Source: Aliiruegeria haliotis
GTDB taxonomy: Bacteria > Pseudomonadota > Alphaproteobacteria > Rhodobacterales > Rhodobacteraceae
Length of the DNA stretch: 64,000 bases
Direction of reading: 5' to 3'
Assembly: GCF_003003255.1 (NCBI RefSeq)
Contig: NZ_PVTD01000002.1
Span: forward strand, 1 to 64,000
A program made the position numbers and the translations under genes. Positions 7,833 to 16,306 of this stretch are shown one piece after another (position 1 is the first letter of the stretch; the number at the start of each line of letters is the position of its first letter). The notes below the pieces were generated by a model that saw only the letters and a list, made by a program, of their open reading frames with translations, made no database searches and was not told the DNA's origin.

Positions 7833-8046
7833 GTTGTTGGTCTCCGTTTTCAGTTCATCCTCGTGTGCGAGGAAATCCAGCGGCCATCAGGTCGACCTCC
7901 TGACCCGACCCTGCCGGGTATTTTCTCTTTCCGGGCAGGTCTGATCCCGCTAGTGAGGCTGTGCCCGGCTGCTTCTTCTGTGACGGTCGGGTGTGGTAGC
8001 TGGGTGTGGTAACCCGGCAAACACGCTGGGGGTGGTTCCCCGGCGG

Positions 8047-8074
8047 ACACCCGGCCCCTTCGGGGGTCGGGTGT
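8047..8074. terminator. Strong hairpin just downstream of the AlpA-like gene
   Basis: ACACCCG-x-CCCC, a TTCG tetraloop and GGGG-x-CGGGTGT form a near-perfect stem of about 12 pairs. It begins 3 bases after the AlpA-like stop codon. The T-rich side (TTTCT) is on the plus strand, so on the minus strand it is more likely an attenuator or 3' stabiliser than a complete terminator. Confidence 0.55.
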
Positions 8075-8076
8075 TT

Positions 8077-8277
8077 CTAAACAGCAGCCCGATCCCGACT
8101 TTCCAACCACGCATCGACCTCGTCCTCGAACCAAGCGTTCAGGCTGGAGGTCACCTTGATCGGCTTGGGGAAGTCGCGATCCTTGATCGCCTCGTAGATC
8201 GCACTGCGGGAAAGGGTCGTCTTCGCGCTGACCTGCGGCAGGCGAAGCATCTGGCGTGGTTCATTGGCCTCGGACAT
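8077..8277 (-). CDS. AlpA-family phage regulatory protein
   Basis: A 66-residue protein with the AlpA/excisionase winged helix: L-R-L-P-Q-V-S-A-K-T-T-L-S-R-S-A-I-Y around residues 11-28, then F-P-K-P-I-K-V-T near residue 36, N-A-W-F-E-D-E-V-D-A-W-L near residues 46-57. AlpA proteins in P4-type islands activate integrase or excision functions. The start at 8277 is chosen for the AGGAGG seven bases upstream; the frame remains open for 31 more codons. It heads the minus-strand island operon and lies about 2.2 kb downstream of the integrase pair. Confidence 0.85.
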   Translation of the reverse strand: MSEANEPRQMLRLPQVSAKTTLSRSAIYEAIKDRDFPKPIKVTSSLNAWFEDEVDAWLESRDRAAV

Positions 8278-8587
8278 TTCGGGTTCCTCCTGTCGGTAGT
8301 AGTGTCCATGTGGACACTCAACTGGACCCGGAGGCGGGTGCATTTCGATAGGGCCGTCAGGTTGATGCACCCACTATTTGCTCTCAGGGCAACAAAAGAC
8401 CCAACCGAAACGCCAGTCCCTACGATTGATGTTGAAAGCGCGCGTCCGGTGACCCGTCGCGCGTTTCGGCTTTGCCGACTTCGCGGTCATCAGCGGAGTG
8501 CGTCAGATGATTGGCGCTGAGCCCATCGCGGCCGTTGAAACATGACAACGCTTGCGCAATCCTGCTTAGTTCGGCCGATCACTTGAT
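8278..8587. other. Intergenic region upstream of AlpA-like gene
   Basis: No gene is visible in these 310 bases. The part near 8278-8400 should hold the promoter of the island operon, but I cannot pick convincing -35/-10 boxes. A GCGCGCG...CGCGCG inverted repeat sits near 8438-8464. Confidence 0.4.
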
Positions 8588-9466
8588 CTAGCGCACTCCC
8601 AAAGCAGCCTTGCTGACAGGATATCTCGCAGAAATTTTTGAGAAACTCTTGGAGGCCACAATATCGTCAAACCAAGCAGTGGACGCTGTCGTGGTTCTAC
8701 CAACGCCTTCGTATCGGTAGATAAATAGATTTGTGATGATCTTTGAACCCGCGTCTGCCGCAAGCGTTGCCCCGGAAAAACTGTAGACGAGCTTTCCATT
8801 GTGGAGGACCCTATAAACTCCGTCGCTTCCTCTTGACCACTTCGCATAGATTACGAACTCATGCCAACGATCAAATGTTGGTCCCGGAACATAGGTATTC
8901 TTGGGGCTGCCGTGATCATACCTTCCGTTAACGCAACGGTGTTGTATGTGAAGGGCTTTCCTCGGAATACTGTATTGGATATTGAAGCACGCGCCACTCC
9001 CATACTGGTAGTTCTGATACAGATTGACCTCCGGATGGTAGTTTTGAAGGGCTGAAAAGTCCCGGCTCAGCAAAACTGAAAAGGCATAGAATGACGATTT
9101 TGCCGTGGACCCTTGCGTAGTGACTTCAATACGTTCGTTCCTCAACTTGCAGTCGTCCCAAGAACCGGGCCCGGCGCTGCGGCCGCAGTCACCCGGTTGG
9201 ATTTGAAAACGAATAGATGACTTGCCTGACCGCACCCGAGCGGGGTCCGTCTCGACGACGATCCTGCCTGGTCGGAAGTTCGCTGCTTTGCCGTGTTTCG
9301 GTTTCAGTCCTGAGAAGTTCTCTTTGGCCAACTGATGACTGAACTTCAATCCACCATTGGAAGAAACTGTCCCCGGAGGCGGAGCGGTCTCTGCTACTCC
9401 GACCGCTGTGCCGAAAACCGACCCTAGTACAACTATCAAACACGCAATCAAAATGATCCTTCGCAT
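8588..9466 (-). CDS. Secreted polysaccharide lyase, heparin-lyase-like fold
   Basis: A 292-residue exported protein. Residues 1-26 form a signal peptide (R-R-I-I-L-I-A-C-L-I-V-V-L then A-x-A-type cleavage region). The mature part looks like the polysaccharide lyase (PL20 / heparin lyase I-like) jelly roll: S-S-I-R-F-Q-I near residue 83, R-N-E-R-I-E near 108, a histidine- and tyrosine-bearing strand near 142-155, and F-V-I-Y-A-K-W-S with H-N-G-K-L-V-Y near 205-230. Such enzymes cleave uronic-acid-containing polysaccharides by beta-elimination. Base composition is clearly more AT-rich than the neighbours, fitting later acquisition. Substrate cannot be told. Confidence 0.65.
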   Translation of the reverse strand: MRRIILIACLIVVLGSVFGTAVGVAETAPPPGTVSSNGGLKFSHQLAKENFSGLKPKHGKAANFRPGRIVVETDPARVRSGKSSIRFQIQPGDCGRSAGPGSWDDCKLRNERIEVTTQGSTAKSSFYAFSVLLSRDFSALQNYHPEVNLYQNYQYGSGACFNIQYSIPRKALHIQHRCVNGRYDHGSPKNTYVPGPTFDRWHEFVIYAKWSRGSDGVYRVLHNGKLVYSFSGATLAADAGSKIITNLFIYRYEGVGRTTTASTAWFDDIVASKSFSKISARYPVSKAALGVR

Positions 9467-9905
9467 ATTCGCCTCCGCTGGTAACTAAGGAGAAACCAAA
9501 TTCGCACTCTAATACCTAATGCCCCCAATGCTGGGGATACACGCAGCATAGTCGAAACCTTTTGAAAACCAAAAGGTTATTCGCCCCAAATTTCTGTAGG
9601 TCATTTCGAATAGAGCACATATCGGAGCGGAACTTGGGAAAAAAAAATGGGGCACCGACCAGCGGCGCACGTGCAGGATGTTCCGGATCGTTCGTTGAAC
9701 CGCCATTGCCGGAAGTCTTTCCAATGTCGGCTTTTCAGTCAGCGGACTTCCGGAAGAAACCGTCGAGAGAGATGTCAGCCAAGGCGGATCTGGAGTGCGA
9801 CCAAGCGCCAAGTTCACAGTGAAGTGGGCCCGCCAAACCAATGGCGGGCCGGTTGTTTTCAGCTTGTACCGCGAGCGTTGGCACCGAAGCGGGGTCTCTC
9901 GTTAC
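9467..9905. other. Region without a convincing gene
   Basis: This stretch is AT-richer and contains only short overlapping frames with no recognisable domain. It holds the promoter side of the lyase gene and, at 9827-9850, a strong hairpin. Confidence 0.4.
9827..9850. terminator. Hairpin downstream of the integrase-coupled gene
   Basis: GGCCCGCCA and TGGCGGGCC pair perfectly around a six-base loop, followed on the plus strand by GGTTGTTTTC. It is about 55 bases past the stop of the 182-residue minus-strand gene and probably ends that transcript. Confidence 0.55.
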
Positions 9906-10454
9906 CTATGTTGACTTACCTCGTTGAAGCGCGGATTTGATAGCTGATCGGCCAGTGCTGTCGAACCGTTCTGCAAGTGTTGGGTCGCGCTTCAGGACAC
10001 ACCTAGCCGCCTGCATCAGGCTTCCGCCTTTCTCCTGCTGGAACCTTTCTGCGGCATCACGAAACTGGGCATCCCGATTTGATCCGGGGTGGCCCGACTT
10101 GCCGGGTCGCTTGCGTGCGACTTTTTCGTTCCTGACCGTACTGAAGGCCTTGCGGCCATGAGCAATGTGAAGGGCGGCCCCAACGGCATCTCCAGCGGCG
10201 AGGAGCCTCCGGGCGATGCTTGCGCCCCTGCGTGCGGAGAGCCACGCAGAGCGGCTCTCCACGGCCTTGGGCGTGCGGATCGTAGCCTCTGGCCCGATCA
10301 GATCCGCGAAGAACCATTCAGCCTCGCCGATATCGGCATCCAGCAGATCGATCTCCCGCTTGATGTCGTCGGACCAGTCGATTGGCTCATTGTAGATCGC
10401 CTCTGTCTCGGCGATGGCTTGCCGGGTCTCGTGGTCGAGTTCATTCAGCAGCAT
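9906..10454 (-). CDS. Hypothetical protein coupled to the integrase, 182 aa
   Basis: The ATG at 10454 lies 14 bases inside the 3' end of the integrase gene, so the two are probably translated together. The product is hydrophilic. Residues 1-60 are acidic and helical (I-K-R-E-I-D-L-L-D-A-D-I-G-E-A-E-W), a basic linker near residues 110-125 contains A-R-K-R-P-G-K-S-G-H-P-G, and the tail is helical again. I recognise no domain. Coupling to the recombinase suggests a role in integration or excision, immunity or island stability, but this is inference. Confidence 0.6.
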   Translation of the reverse strand: MLLNELDHETRQAIAETEAIYNEPIDWSDDIKREIDLLDADIGEAEWFFADLIGPEATIRTPKAVESRSAWLSARRGASIARRLLAAGDAVGAALHIAHGRKAFSTVRNEKVARKRPGKSGHPGSNRDAQFRDAAERFQQEKGGSLMQAARCVLKRDPTLAERFDSTGRSAIKSALQRGKST

Positions 10455-11658
10455 GGAGCAGCCCTCCCTCGTTGACCTGAGCGGCGACGAAGCCCTCCCA
10501 CGCCTCCATGAGAGGACGGCGCTGATCGAGGAAGTCCGACCGGCGGTATGCCCGCTCCACGGCATTGCCGATGGTGTGGGCAAGCTGGTCCTCGACATGG
10601 TCTCGCGAGTAGCCTGAGCCGTTGGCCCAGTCGCTGAACGTCGAGCGCCATCCGTGGGGCGTGTAGTTGCCCAGTCCCGACCGACGCATGGCCTGCGCCA
10701 TGGTCATGTCGGAGATTGGGCGGCCCGAGGTGCCGGGATGAACCAAATCGGTGCCAGCGAAACGGTGCTGCGCGAAGAGGTGCGCCTCCAGCAGTGGCGT
10801 CAGCGGGATGCGATGGTCGCGCCGCGCCTTCATCCGGTCCGCCGGGATCAGGATGTGGTCGTCACGGATGTCCGACCAGCGCAGGTTGCGCGCCTCGCCA
10901 GAGCGGAGGCCGGTCAGGATAGCGGTGACCATGGCCGCGTAGCCCATGCCGTTGTCACGCTTCACCCAGAGCCTCAGAAAGGCGTCAGGGGCGTCGGTGA
11001 CCGGCACGGCGGCATGGTGCTTCACAACCCGGACCTTGGCCTGCTTGGGCAGCAGGAAGCCCAGCTTGCCATCCATGTCGGCGGGGTTCCGACGATCCCG
11101 ATCCTCTTTCGCGTCGGCGAAGGCGAGGATTTTCTCGATCCGCTGACGGACGCGAGAGGCGGTCTCCATCTTGGCCATCCAGATCGGATCGAGGCAGGTG
11201 TGGATGTCCGACGCGGTGATGTCGGCGCAGGTCATCGGCAGTAGGCTGGCAGCGTGCATGCGCAGGCTGTTCTCCCACTGGGTCTTGGCCTTCCGGTTGG
11301 TGAGGGTCTTCAGGTGCCCGGTCAGGAACTCCTGCATGGCGGTCTCGAAGGTCATGGCCTTCACCTCGACCGGCGCGACAGCGGCGGCCTTGGCTGCTTC
11401 CTTGGCGACCTTGGGGTCACCGCCGGTGGCGATGATCTCGCGGTTGCCTGCAGCCTTCTGGCGAGCGGTGGAGAGGGTGACGGACTGGATCGAGCCGAGG
11501 CCGATCTCCTTCTTCTTGCCGCCGAAGGTGTAGCGGAAAATCCAAGAGCGGCTGTTTCCCTTGGCGCGGAGGTAGAGGCCGCCGCCATCGCTGTGCATGC
11601 CATTGGGCAGCGACTTGATGGAACGGGCGGACAGTTGATTGAGTGCGGTTACACGCAT
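10441..11658 (-). CDS. int: P4-type tyrosine integrase
   Basis: A 405-residue site-specific recombinase. It has an N-terminal DUF4102-like arm-binding domain (D-G-G-G-L-Y-L-R, W-I-F-R-Y near residues 20-35), a core-binding domain around residues 100-185, and a catalytic domain with Arg in T-G-L-R-S-G-E-A, H-G-W-R-S-T-F and the nucleophile in E-R-A-Y-R-R-S-D. The ATG at 11658 is preceded by AGGAGA at good distance; an open frame upstream has no such support. It lies about 250 bases from the 3' end of tRNA-Ser, the usual position for an island integrase, and probably uses that tRNA as attachment site. Confidence 0.93.
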   Translation of the reverse strand: MRVTALNQLSARSIKSLPNGMHSDGGGLYLRAKGNSRSWIFRYTFGGKKKEIGLGSIQSVTLSTARQKAAGNREIIATGGDPKVAKEAAKAAAVAPVEVKAMTFETAMQEFLTGHLKTLTNRKAKTQWENSLRMHAASLLPMTCADITASDIHTCLDPIWMAKMETASRVRQRIEKILAFADAKEDRDRRNPADMDGKLGFLLPKQAKVRVVKHHAAVPVTDAPDAFLRLWVKRDNGMGYAAMVTAILTGLRSGEARNLRWSDIRDDHILIPADRMKARRDHRIPLTPLLEAHLFAQHRFAGTDLVHPGTSGRPISDMTMAQAMRRSGLGNYTPHGWRSTFSDWANGSGYSRDHVEDQLAHTIGNAVERAYRRSDFLDQRRPLMEAWEGFVAAQVNEGGLLHAAE

Positions 11659-11829
11659 TGTGTTTCTCCTGTGATGAGGCCGCTGGTGAGGCGGCGTGGT
11701 CTGGTGCCGATGATCGGCGTTCTTTGTTTTCTTCCCTACGGGGTCACTAAACCGGTCGAGAGAGGCTCGTTGGTTGGACGAGCCTGTCCTTACCGAAACC
11801 TTACCGAGGGTTCGCGTCTGGACGGTAGG

Positions 11830-11900
11830 GTACGGACATCCACGGACATACGGAAGGCCCAAAAGCCTTATTTTACTGGATGTCTGGATATGCTTGGATG
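11830..11900. repeat. Short direct and inverted repeats between integrase and tRNA-Ser
   Basis: CGGACAT is repeated twice (about 11833 and 11844), and an inverted relative, GGATGTCTGGATATG, follows at about 11878. Such clustered repeats next to an attachment site are often integrase arm-binding sites. No second copy of the tRNA 3' end was found elsewhere in the window, so the far attachment site is not defined. Confidence 0.35.
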
Positions 11901-11906
11901 GGTATC

Positions 11907-11996
11907 TGGCGGAGAGACAGGGATTCGAACCCTGGAGACGGTTTCCCGCCTACACACTTTCCAGGCGTGCGCCTTCGACCACTCGGCCACCTCTCC
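11907..11996 (-). tRNA. tRNA-Ser (GGA anticodon)
   Basis: A 90-nt class II tRNA. The acceptor arm pairs GGAGAGG with CCTCTCC-type ends, the anticodon loop CTGGAAA gives GGA (reads UCC and UCU), there is a long variable arm typical of serine tRNAs, the T loop is GGTTCGAATCC, and CCA is encoded after discriminator G. The gene is intact although an integrase lies beside its 3' end. Confidence 0.95.
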
Positions 11997-12077
11997 GGTG
12001 CCGCACGGTCTATCCAAGAGTCGGGGAGACATGCAAGGGGGCAACGGCGTTTTTCGCGCCCCGGAGTGCAAGTTTTT

Positions 12078-12797
12078 TCAGCTTTGCAAGAGCATGTTCA
12101 CACGGCGGTTCCTGGCCCCCTTTTTCTCCACTTTTCCAAGGGCAATGCGCCCGATCTCCCCGGTGCGGGCAACATGGGTGCCGCCACAGGGTTGCAGGTC
12201 GACCTGGGCGGCCCCTTCGCCGATGCGGATCAGGCGCACGCGCCCCTGCCCCTTCGGCGGCTTGACCGACATGGTCTTGACCAGACCTGGGTTTGCGGCG
12301 AGTTCCTCATCCGTAATCCAGTCCTCGGTGACTGGCAGATCGCGATCGATCAGATCCTGCAACGCGGCCTGAACGGCCTCCTTGTCCTCAAGTGCCTCCG
12401 GCATGTCAAAATCCAGCCGACCCTTCTCGGGAGAGATCGACCCGCCGGACACCGGCAGCGGGATCACGACGGATAACAGGTGCAGACCGGTGTGCACCCG
12501 CATGTGTCGGTATCGGCGATCCCAGTTCAGAACCTGGCGCACCTCTGCGCCGACCGGCGGAAGCGCGGCCGCCTCGGAAGGAACCAGCACGATGCTGTCC
12601 CCGTCTCCCTTGACAGCCGTGGCGATCTCCAGTGTCCCGCCGTTCCAGTGAACCGCACCGCTGTCACCGGGCTGACCGCCCCCCTTGGGGTAGAAAACAC
12701 TAGCATCGAGCACGATTCCGCCTTCCGGGGTGTGCTCCAACACCGTCCCCGCGGCCTCGCGCGAATAGGCATCTTTCCGAAAAAGGGGCTCGGTCAT
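12078..12797 (-). CDS. Alanyl-tRNA trans-editing protein (AlaX type)
   Basis: A 239-residue stand-alone homologue of the AlaRS editing domain, which hydrolyses Ser- or Gly-tRNA(Ala) in the cytoplasm. Zinc-binding pairs are visible in H-T-G-L-H near residue 102 and C-G-G-T-H near residue 203, and the entry segment F-Y-P-K-G-G-G-Q-P-G-D-S-G lies near residue 35, as in AlaX-M proteins. Its start overlaps the stop of the mechanosensitive channel gene by four bases, so it closes a cysK-mscS-alaX operon. Confidence 0.9.
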   Translation of the reverse strand: MTEPLFRKDAYSREAAGTVLEHTPEGGIVLDASVFYPKGGGQPGDSGAVHWNGGTLEIATAVKGDGDSIVLVPSEAAALPPVGAEVRQVLNWDRRYRHMRVHTGLHLLSVVIPLPVSGGSISPEKGRLDFDMPEALEDKEAVQAALQDLIDRDLPVTEDWITDEELAANPGLVKTMSVKPPKGQGRVRLIRIGEGAAQVDLQPCGGTHVARTGEIGRIALGKVEKKGARNRRVNMLLQS

Positions 12798-15268
12798 TCG
12801 TCGTCCTCGCTGGGTATCTCCGGGTTTGCATCTGGCTCGATGGGCGCGGTGGACGCGATCTCCGCCGCGGGGACCGGCACGGACCCGCCCCCCAGCGCCT
12901 CGGGATTGCGCAGCCAGATGTCGCGCTGCGCAAACGGAATCTCTATCCCGGCCTCGGCCAGCCGTTCGGCGATCCGGTGATTCAGCTCCGTCCGCGCGCC
13001 AAGGCCGAAGTTGATGTCACGCAGGATCACACGGATCTCGAAATCCAGCGAATCCGCACCGAACCCCTGGAACACGACCGTCGGCGGTGGATTGACGATG
13101 ACCAGCGGGTGTTCCTCGGCCACTTCCTGCAGAATCTCCGCAACCTTGCGGGTATCTGTGCCATAGGCAACGCCCACCGTCAGGATCAGGCGACCTGTCA
13201 GGCTGCCACGGGTCCAGTTGGTGACCTGTCCGGTGACAAGGTCGGAGTTGGGCACCACAACATTCGTGCGGTCGAAGGTCTCCACCGTTGTCGCCCGGAC
13301 CGAGATCTTTCGGACCGTGCCCATGACACTTCCGACCTCGATCCAGTCGCCCTCTGTCACCGGGCGCTCGATCAGCAGGATCAGACCCGAGACAAAGTTC
13401 TGCACGATGTTCTGGAGGCCGAAGCCGATCCCCACCGACAGCGCCCCGGCGACAATCGCGAGGTTTGAAAGGTCGAGACCGGCGACGGAGATGGCCACCA
13501 TGGCCGAGGCGAAGATGCCGACATAGCCGAGGCCGGAATCCACGGCGTTCCGCGCGCCCGGGTCCAGCGATGTGCGGGGCAGGACCGAACTGCGCATTGC
13601 GCCCTGAATGATCCGGGTCAGGAGGTAGCCGCCAAGGAACACGATCACGAAGATCATGAACACAGAGGGCGAGATACTTGTGTCGCCGACCTTGAACCCT
13701 TCGCGGACCGTCGCCCAGATCTCCGTCAGATCGGCCCAGCGCGCACCCCAGATCAACGCAAAAAACGGGAGCGACGCGATCATGATCGCGAAGTTGACAA
13801 GGACCGCCGCAAGCCCCGTGCCCGTGCGCCCTGCCGGGGCAAACATCTGGAACAGCCCCATCGAAAGCCGCTGAAGGAACGTCACAAGCGCGAGCAGCGC
13901 AATCGACAGACCCGGCGCGAGCGTCAGGGAGACCGCCGCGCGCGTATATCCGAGAACCGCCGCAATCGGACCCAGAAACGCGAGCACCAGGCAGATCCTG
14001 CCGACGATGTAGATCATGCTCTGCAGGAAGCCCCTTTCGTCCACCTCGTCCCGATCATCTTGTGTTTCGAACGCGTGCTGCTCGCCGCCGCTTGCGATCA
14101 GCAGGCGGGCGATCCCGGCGAGGCACAGCGCGGTCATGACAATGACCGGGAAAGCGAAGACAGCGCCCGTTGCTGTCCCCAGCGCAAACAGATCCGTCAA
14201 GTTGGAGATCAGGATCGCCAATGCGACCATGACGCCCAGAGAGTTGAAGTAGAACCGACCCCGGACGCGTTCACGCGGCGGGAGATCCAGCGTCCGCGGC
14301 CAGTTGTCCATCTTCGGGAAGGTCTGCCCGCCAAGCCAACGCGCACCGAAAAACGCCGCCCCCATGAATGGCAGGGTCAGCAGAATCTCTTCGCCGCTGG
14401 ACCCGAACATGGATGTCAGTTGGAGCGCGGCAACCAGAAAGGCGATCCCGATCATTGGCAAGAGCACCTGCCCCACCGAGATGATCATCGCCACGACAAA
14501 GAGCCGCTCGCTGCCGGGGCGGTTGGCCACCAGCCAGTCCACCAGCTTCTGAAACCAGCCCCGGCCACGGACCAGCAGCAGCCCGGCAAGCGCGACGAGG
14601 ATGGCAATACTGGGCAGGTTGTCCAGAAACAGGACCCTGTCACTGCGCAGGTTCAACGAGGACGACACCTCGCCGATCAGGATGCGTACGATCATCCGGG
14701 CATCTTCGAGCGCCTTGACGACATGTGTCGGGTTCACCGGGGAAGGGCCGCGTTCCAGCATACGCTGTTGCTGGCGCTCCCGGAGCAGGTGATCGACCTG
14801 CGAAATCAGGCCGCTGGCGCGGGCATGCGCCTCGATCGCGAGGAGTACGGGCTTTCGAAGCGTCTGGTATTGCGCGTTCAGTTCGGCACGGCGGTCGGAC
14901 AGATCCACGCTTTCGGCTTGGCCTTCCGCCGGCGTACCGAGTGAGGCTATCTGCGCCTCAAGCGTTTCGATACGGTCGGAGTTTCGTCCCTGCTCCGCCT
15001 GGAACAGGCTGCGCCAGTCTACCAGTTCGGTGCGTAACTCCTCGAAGGCTTGATTGGAGGCCTTCGCGTCGTCCAGCGCCCGCTCGGCTCGGCGCGCGGT
15101 GCGTTCCCAGGCCTCGAAATCCTCTTCCGTCAGTGGCGCCTGCGCGTCCTGCGCGTGGGCTGCTGCCGGGCCTAGGTGCAACGGCGCGGTACCCGGCCCC
15201 GCAGGCAAGCTCCCCAGGACAGAGAGCGCCAGGGCAAGCACCAGCAGCCGGGACAGGAGCCAATGCAT
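12794..15268 (-). CDS. Large MscS-family mechanosensitive channel with DUF3772 region
   Basis: An 824-residue inner-membrane protein. It has a signal peptide (residues 1-38), a periplasmic, partly coiled-coil region to about 170 (DUF3772-like), some ten or eleven membrane helices from about 205 to 640, and a C-terminal MscS domain. The pore-lining helix region G-A-L-S-V-G-I-G-F-G-L-Q-N-I is seen, followed by G-D-W-I-E-V-G and T-N-V-V-V-P-N-S. Such channels release solutes on hypo-osmotic shock. It starts 3 bases after the cysK stop and ends in an ATGA overlap with alaX. Large MscS relatives are common in proteobacteria, so the exact role is open. Confidence 0.9.
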   Translation of the reverse strand: MHWLLSRLLVLALALSVLGSLPAGPGTAPLHLGPAAAHAQDAQAPLTEEDFEAWERTARRAERALDDAKASNQAFEELRTELVDWRSLFQAEQGRNSDRIETLEAQIASLGTPAEGQAESVDLSDRRAELNAQYQTLRKPVLLAIEAHARASGLISQVDHLLRERQQQRMLERGPSPVNPTHVVKALEDARMIVRILIGEVSSSLNLRSDRVLFLDNLPSIAILVALAGLLLVRGRGWFQKLVDWLVANRPGSERLFVVAMIISVGQVLLPMIGIAFLVAALQLTSMFGSSGEEILLTLPFMGAAFFGARWLGGQTFPKMDNWPRTLDLPPRERVRGRFYFNSLGVMVALAILISNLTDLFALGTATGAVFAFPVIVMTALCLAGIARLLIASGGEQHAFETQDDRDEVDERGFLQSMIYIVGRICLVLAFLGPIAAVLGYTRAAVSLTLAPGLSIALLALVTFLQRLSMGLFQMFAPAGRTGTGLAAVLVNFAIMIASLPFFALIWGARWADLTEIWATVREGFKVGDTSISPSVFMIFVIVFLGGYLLTRIIQGAMRSSVLPRTSLDPGARNAVDSGLGYVGIFASAMVAISVAGLDLSNLAIVAGALSVGIGFGLQNIVQNFVSGLILLIERPVTEGDWIEVGSVMGTVRKISVRATTVETFDRTNVVVPNSDLVTGQVTNWTRGSLTGRLILTVGVAYGTDTRKVAEILQEVAEEHPLVIVNPPPTVVFQGFGADSLDFEIRVILRDINFGLGARTELNHRIAERLAEAGIEIPFAQRDIWLRNPEALGGGSVPVPAAEIASTAPIEPDANPEIPSEDDE

Positions 15269-15271
15269 CGC

Positions 15272-16306
15272 TCAGACGTCCTCGAAGACCGACGGCAGCT
15301 CCGCCGACGGTTTGGCGAGCCAATGCGGCACCGGAAGTCCCTTTTCTCTCAGGAAGTCCGGATTGAAGAGCTTCGACTGGTAGCGCGTACCGAAATCACA
15401 CAACACGGTCACGATCGTATGGCCCGGTCCCATTTCCTTCGCCATGCGGATGGCGCCCCCGACATTGATCCCGGACGATCCACCGAGGCAAAGACCCTCG
15501 TGTTCCACCAGGTCGAAGACGATTTGCAGCGCGTCGGAATCGGGAATCTGGAACGCCATGTCCTGCATGAACCCTTCAAGGTTCGCGGTGATCCGCCCCT
15601 GACCGATCCCCTCGGTGATGGAACTGCCCGTGGCCGCAGCGGTTCCGGTGGTCAGCAGCGAGAACATGCCCGAGCCCATCGGATCGGCTAGGCCGATCTT
15701 CACGCCCCTCGGCTGCAACGCCTCTGCCACCCCGGCGATTGTGCCACCGGAGCCGACGGCACAGATGAACCCGTCAACCTTGCCGCCGGTCTGTTCCCAG
15801 ATCTCTGGCCCGGTTCCTTCCACATGGGCCTGCCGATTGGCCACGTTGTCGAATTGGTTGGCCCAGATCGCCCCGTTGGGATCGGTCTCGTTCAATGCCG
15901 CCGCAAGGCGACCGGAGTATTTCACGTAGTTGTTCGGATTCTTGTAGGGAACCGCCGGAACCTCCACCAGTTCGGCACCAGCGAGCCGGATCATGTCCTT
16001 CTTTTCCTGGCTCTGCGTCTCCGGGATCACGATCACCGTCTTGAACCCCATCGACGCCCCGACCAGCCCGAGGCCGATACCGGTATTGCCCGCAGTTCCC
16101 TCCACGATCGTGCCACCGGGGCGCAACGTGCCCTTCGCAATGGCATCGCGGATGATGAAAAGCGCCGCGCGGTCCTTCACCGAGGACCCGGGGTTGAGGA
16201 ACTCCGCCTTGCCAAGGATCTCGCAGCCCGTGGCCTCGCTGGCCGCGCGAAGACGGATCAGCGGTGTGTTGCCAATCGCATCCGCGAGATCTTTCCTGAT
16301 GGTCAT
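15272..16306 (-). CDS. cysK: Cysteine synthase (O-acetylserine sulfhydrylase)
   Basis: A 344-residue PLP enzyme that makes cysteine from O-acetylserine and sulfide. The PLP lysine is K44 in N-P-G-S-S-V-K-D-R-A, the substrate loop T-A-G-N-T-G-I-G follows near residue 70, and G-S-G-G-T-I-A-G binds the cofactor phosphate. The ATG at 16306 is used because GAAGGG lies nine bases upstream; six more codons are open. Located beside trgB and trgA, it matches the tellurite-resistance trgAB-cysK locus known from Rhodobacter sphaeroides. It leads the cysK-mscS-alaX operon. Confidence 0.93.
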   Translation of the reverse strand: MTIRKDLADAIGNTPLIRLRAASEATGCEILGKAEFLNPGSSVKDRAALFIIRDAIAKGTLRPGGTIVEGTAGNTGIGLGLVGASMGFKTVIVIPETQSQEKKDMIRLAGAELVEVPAVPYKNPNNYVKYSGRLAAALNETDPNGAIWANQFDNVANRQAHVEGTGPEIWEQTGGKVDGFICAVGSGGTIAGVAEALQPRGVKIGLADPMGSGMFSLLTTGTAAATGSSITEGIGQGRITANLEGFMQDMAFQIPDSDALQIVFDLVEHEGLCLGGSSGINVGGAIRMAKEMGPGHTIVTVLCDFGTRYQSKLFNPDFLREKGLPVPHWLAKPSAELPSVFEDV

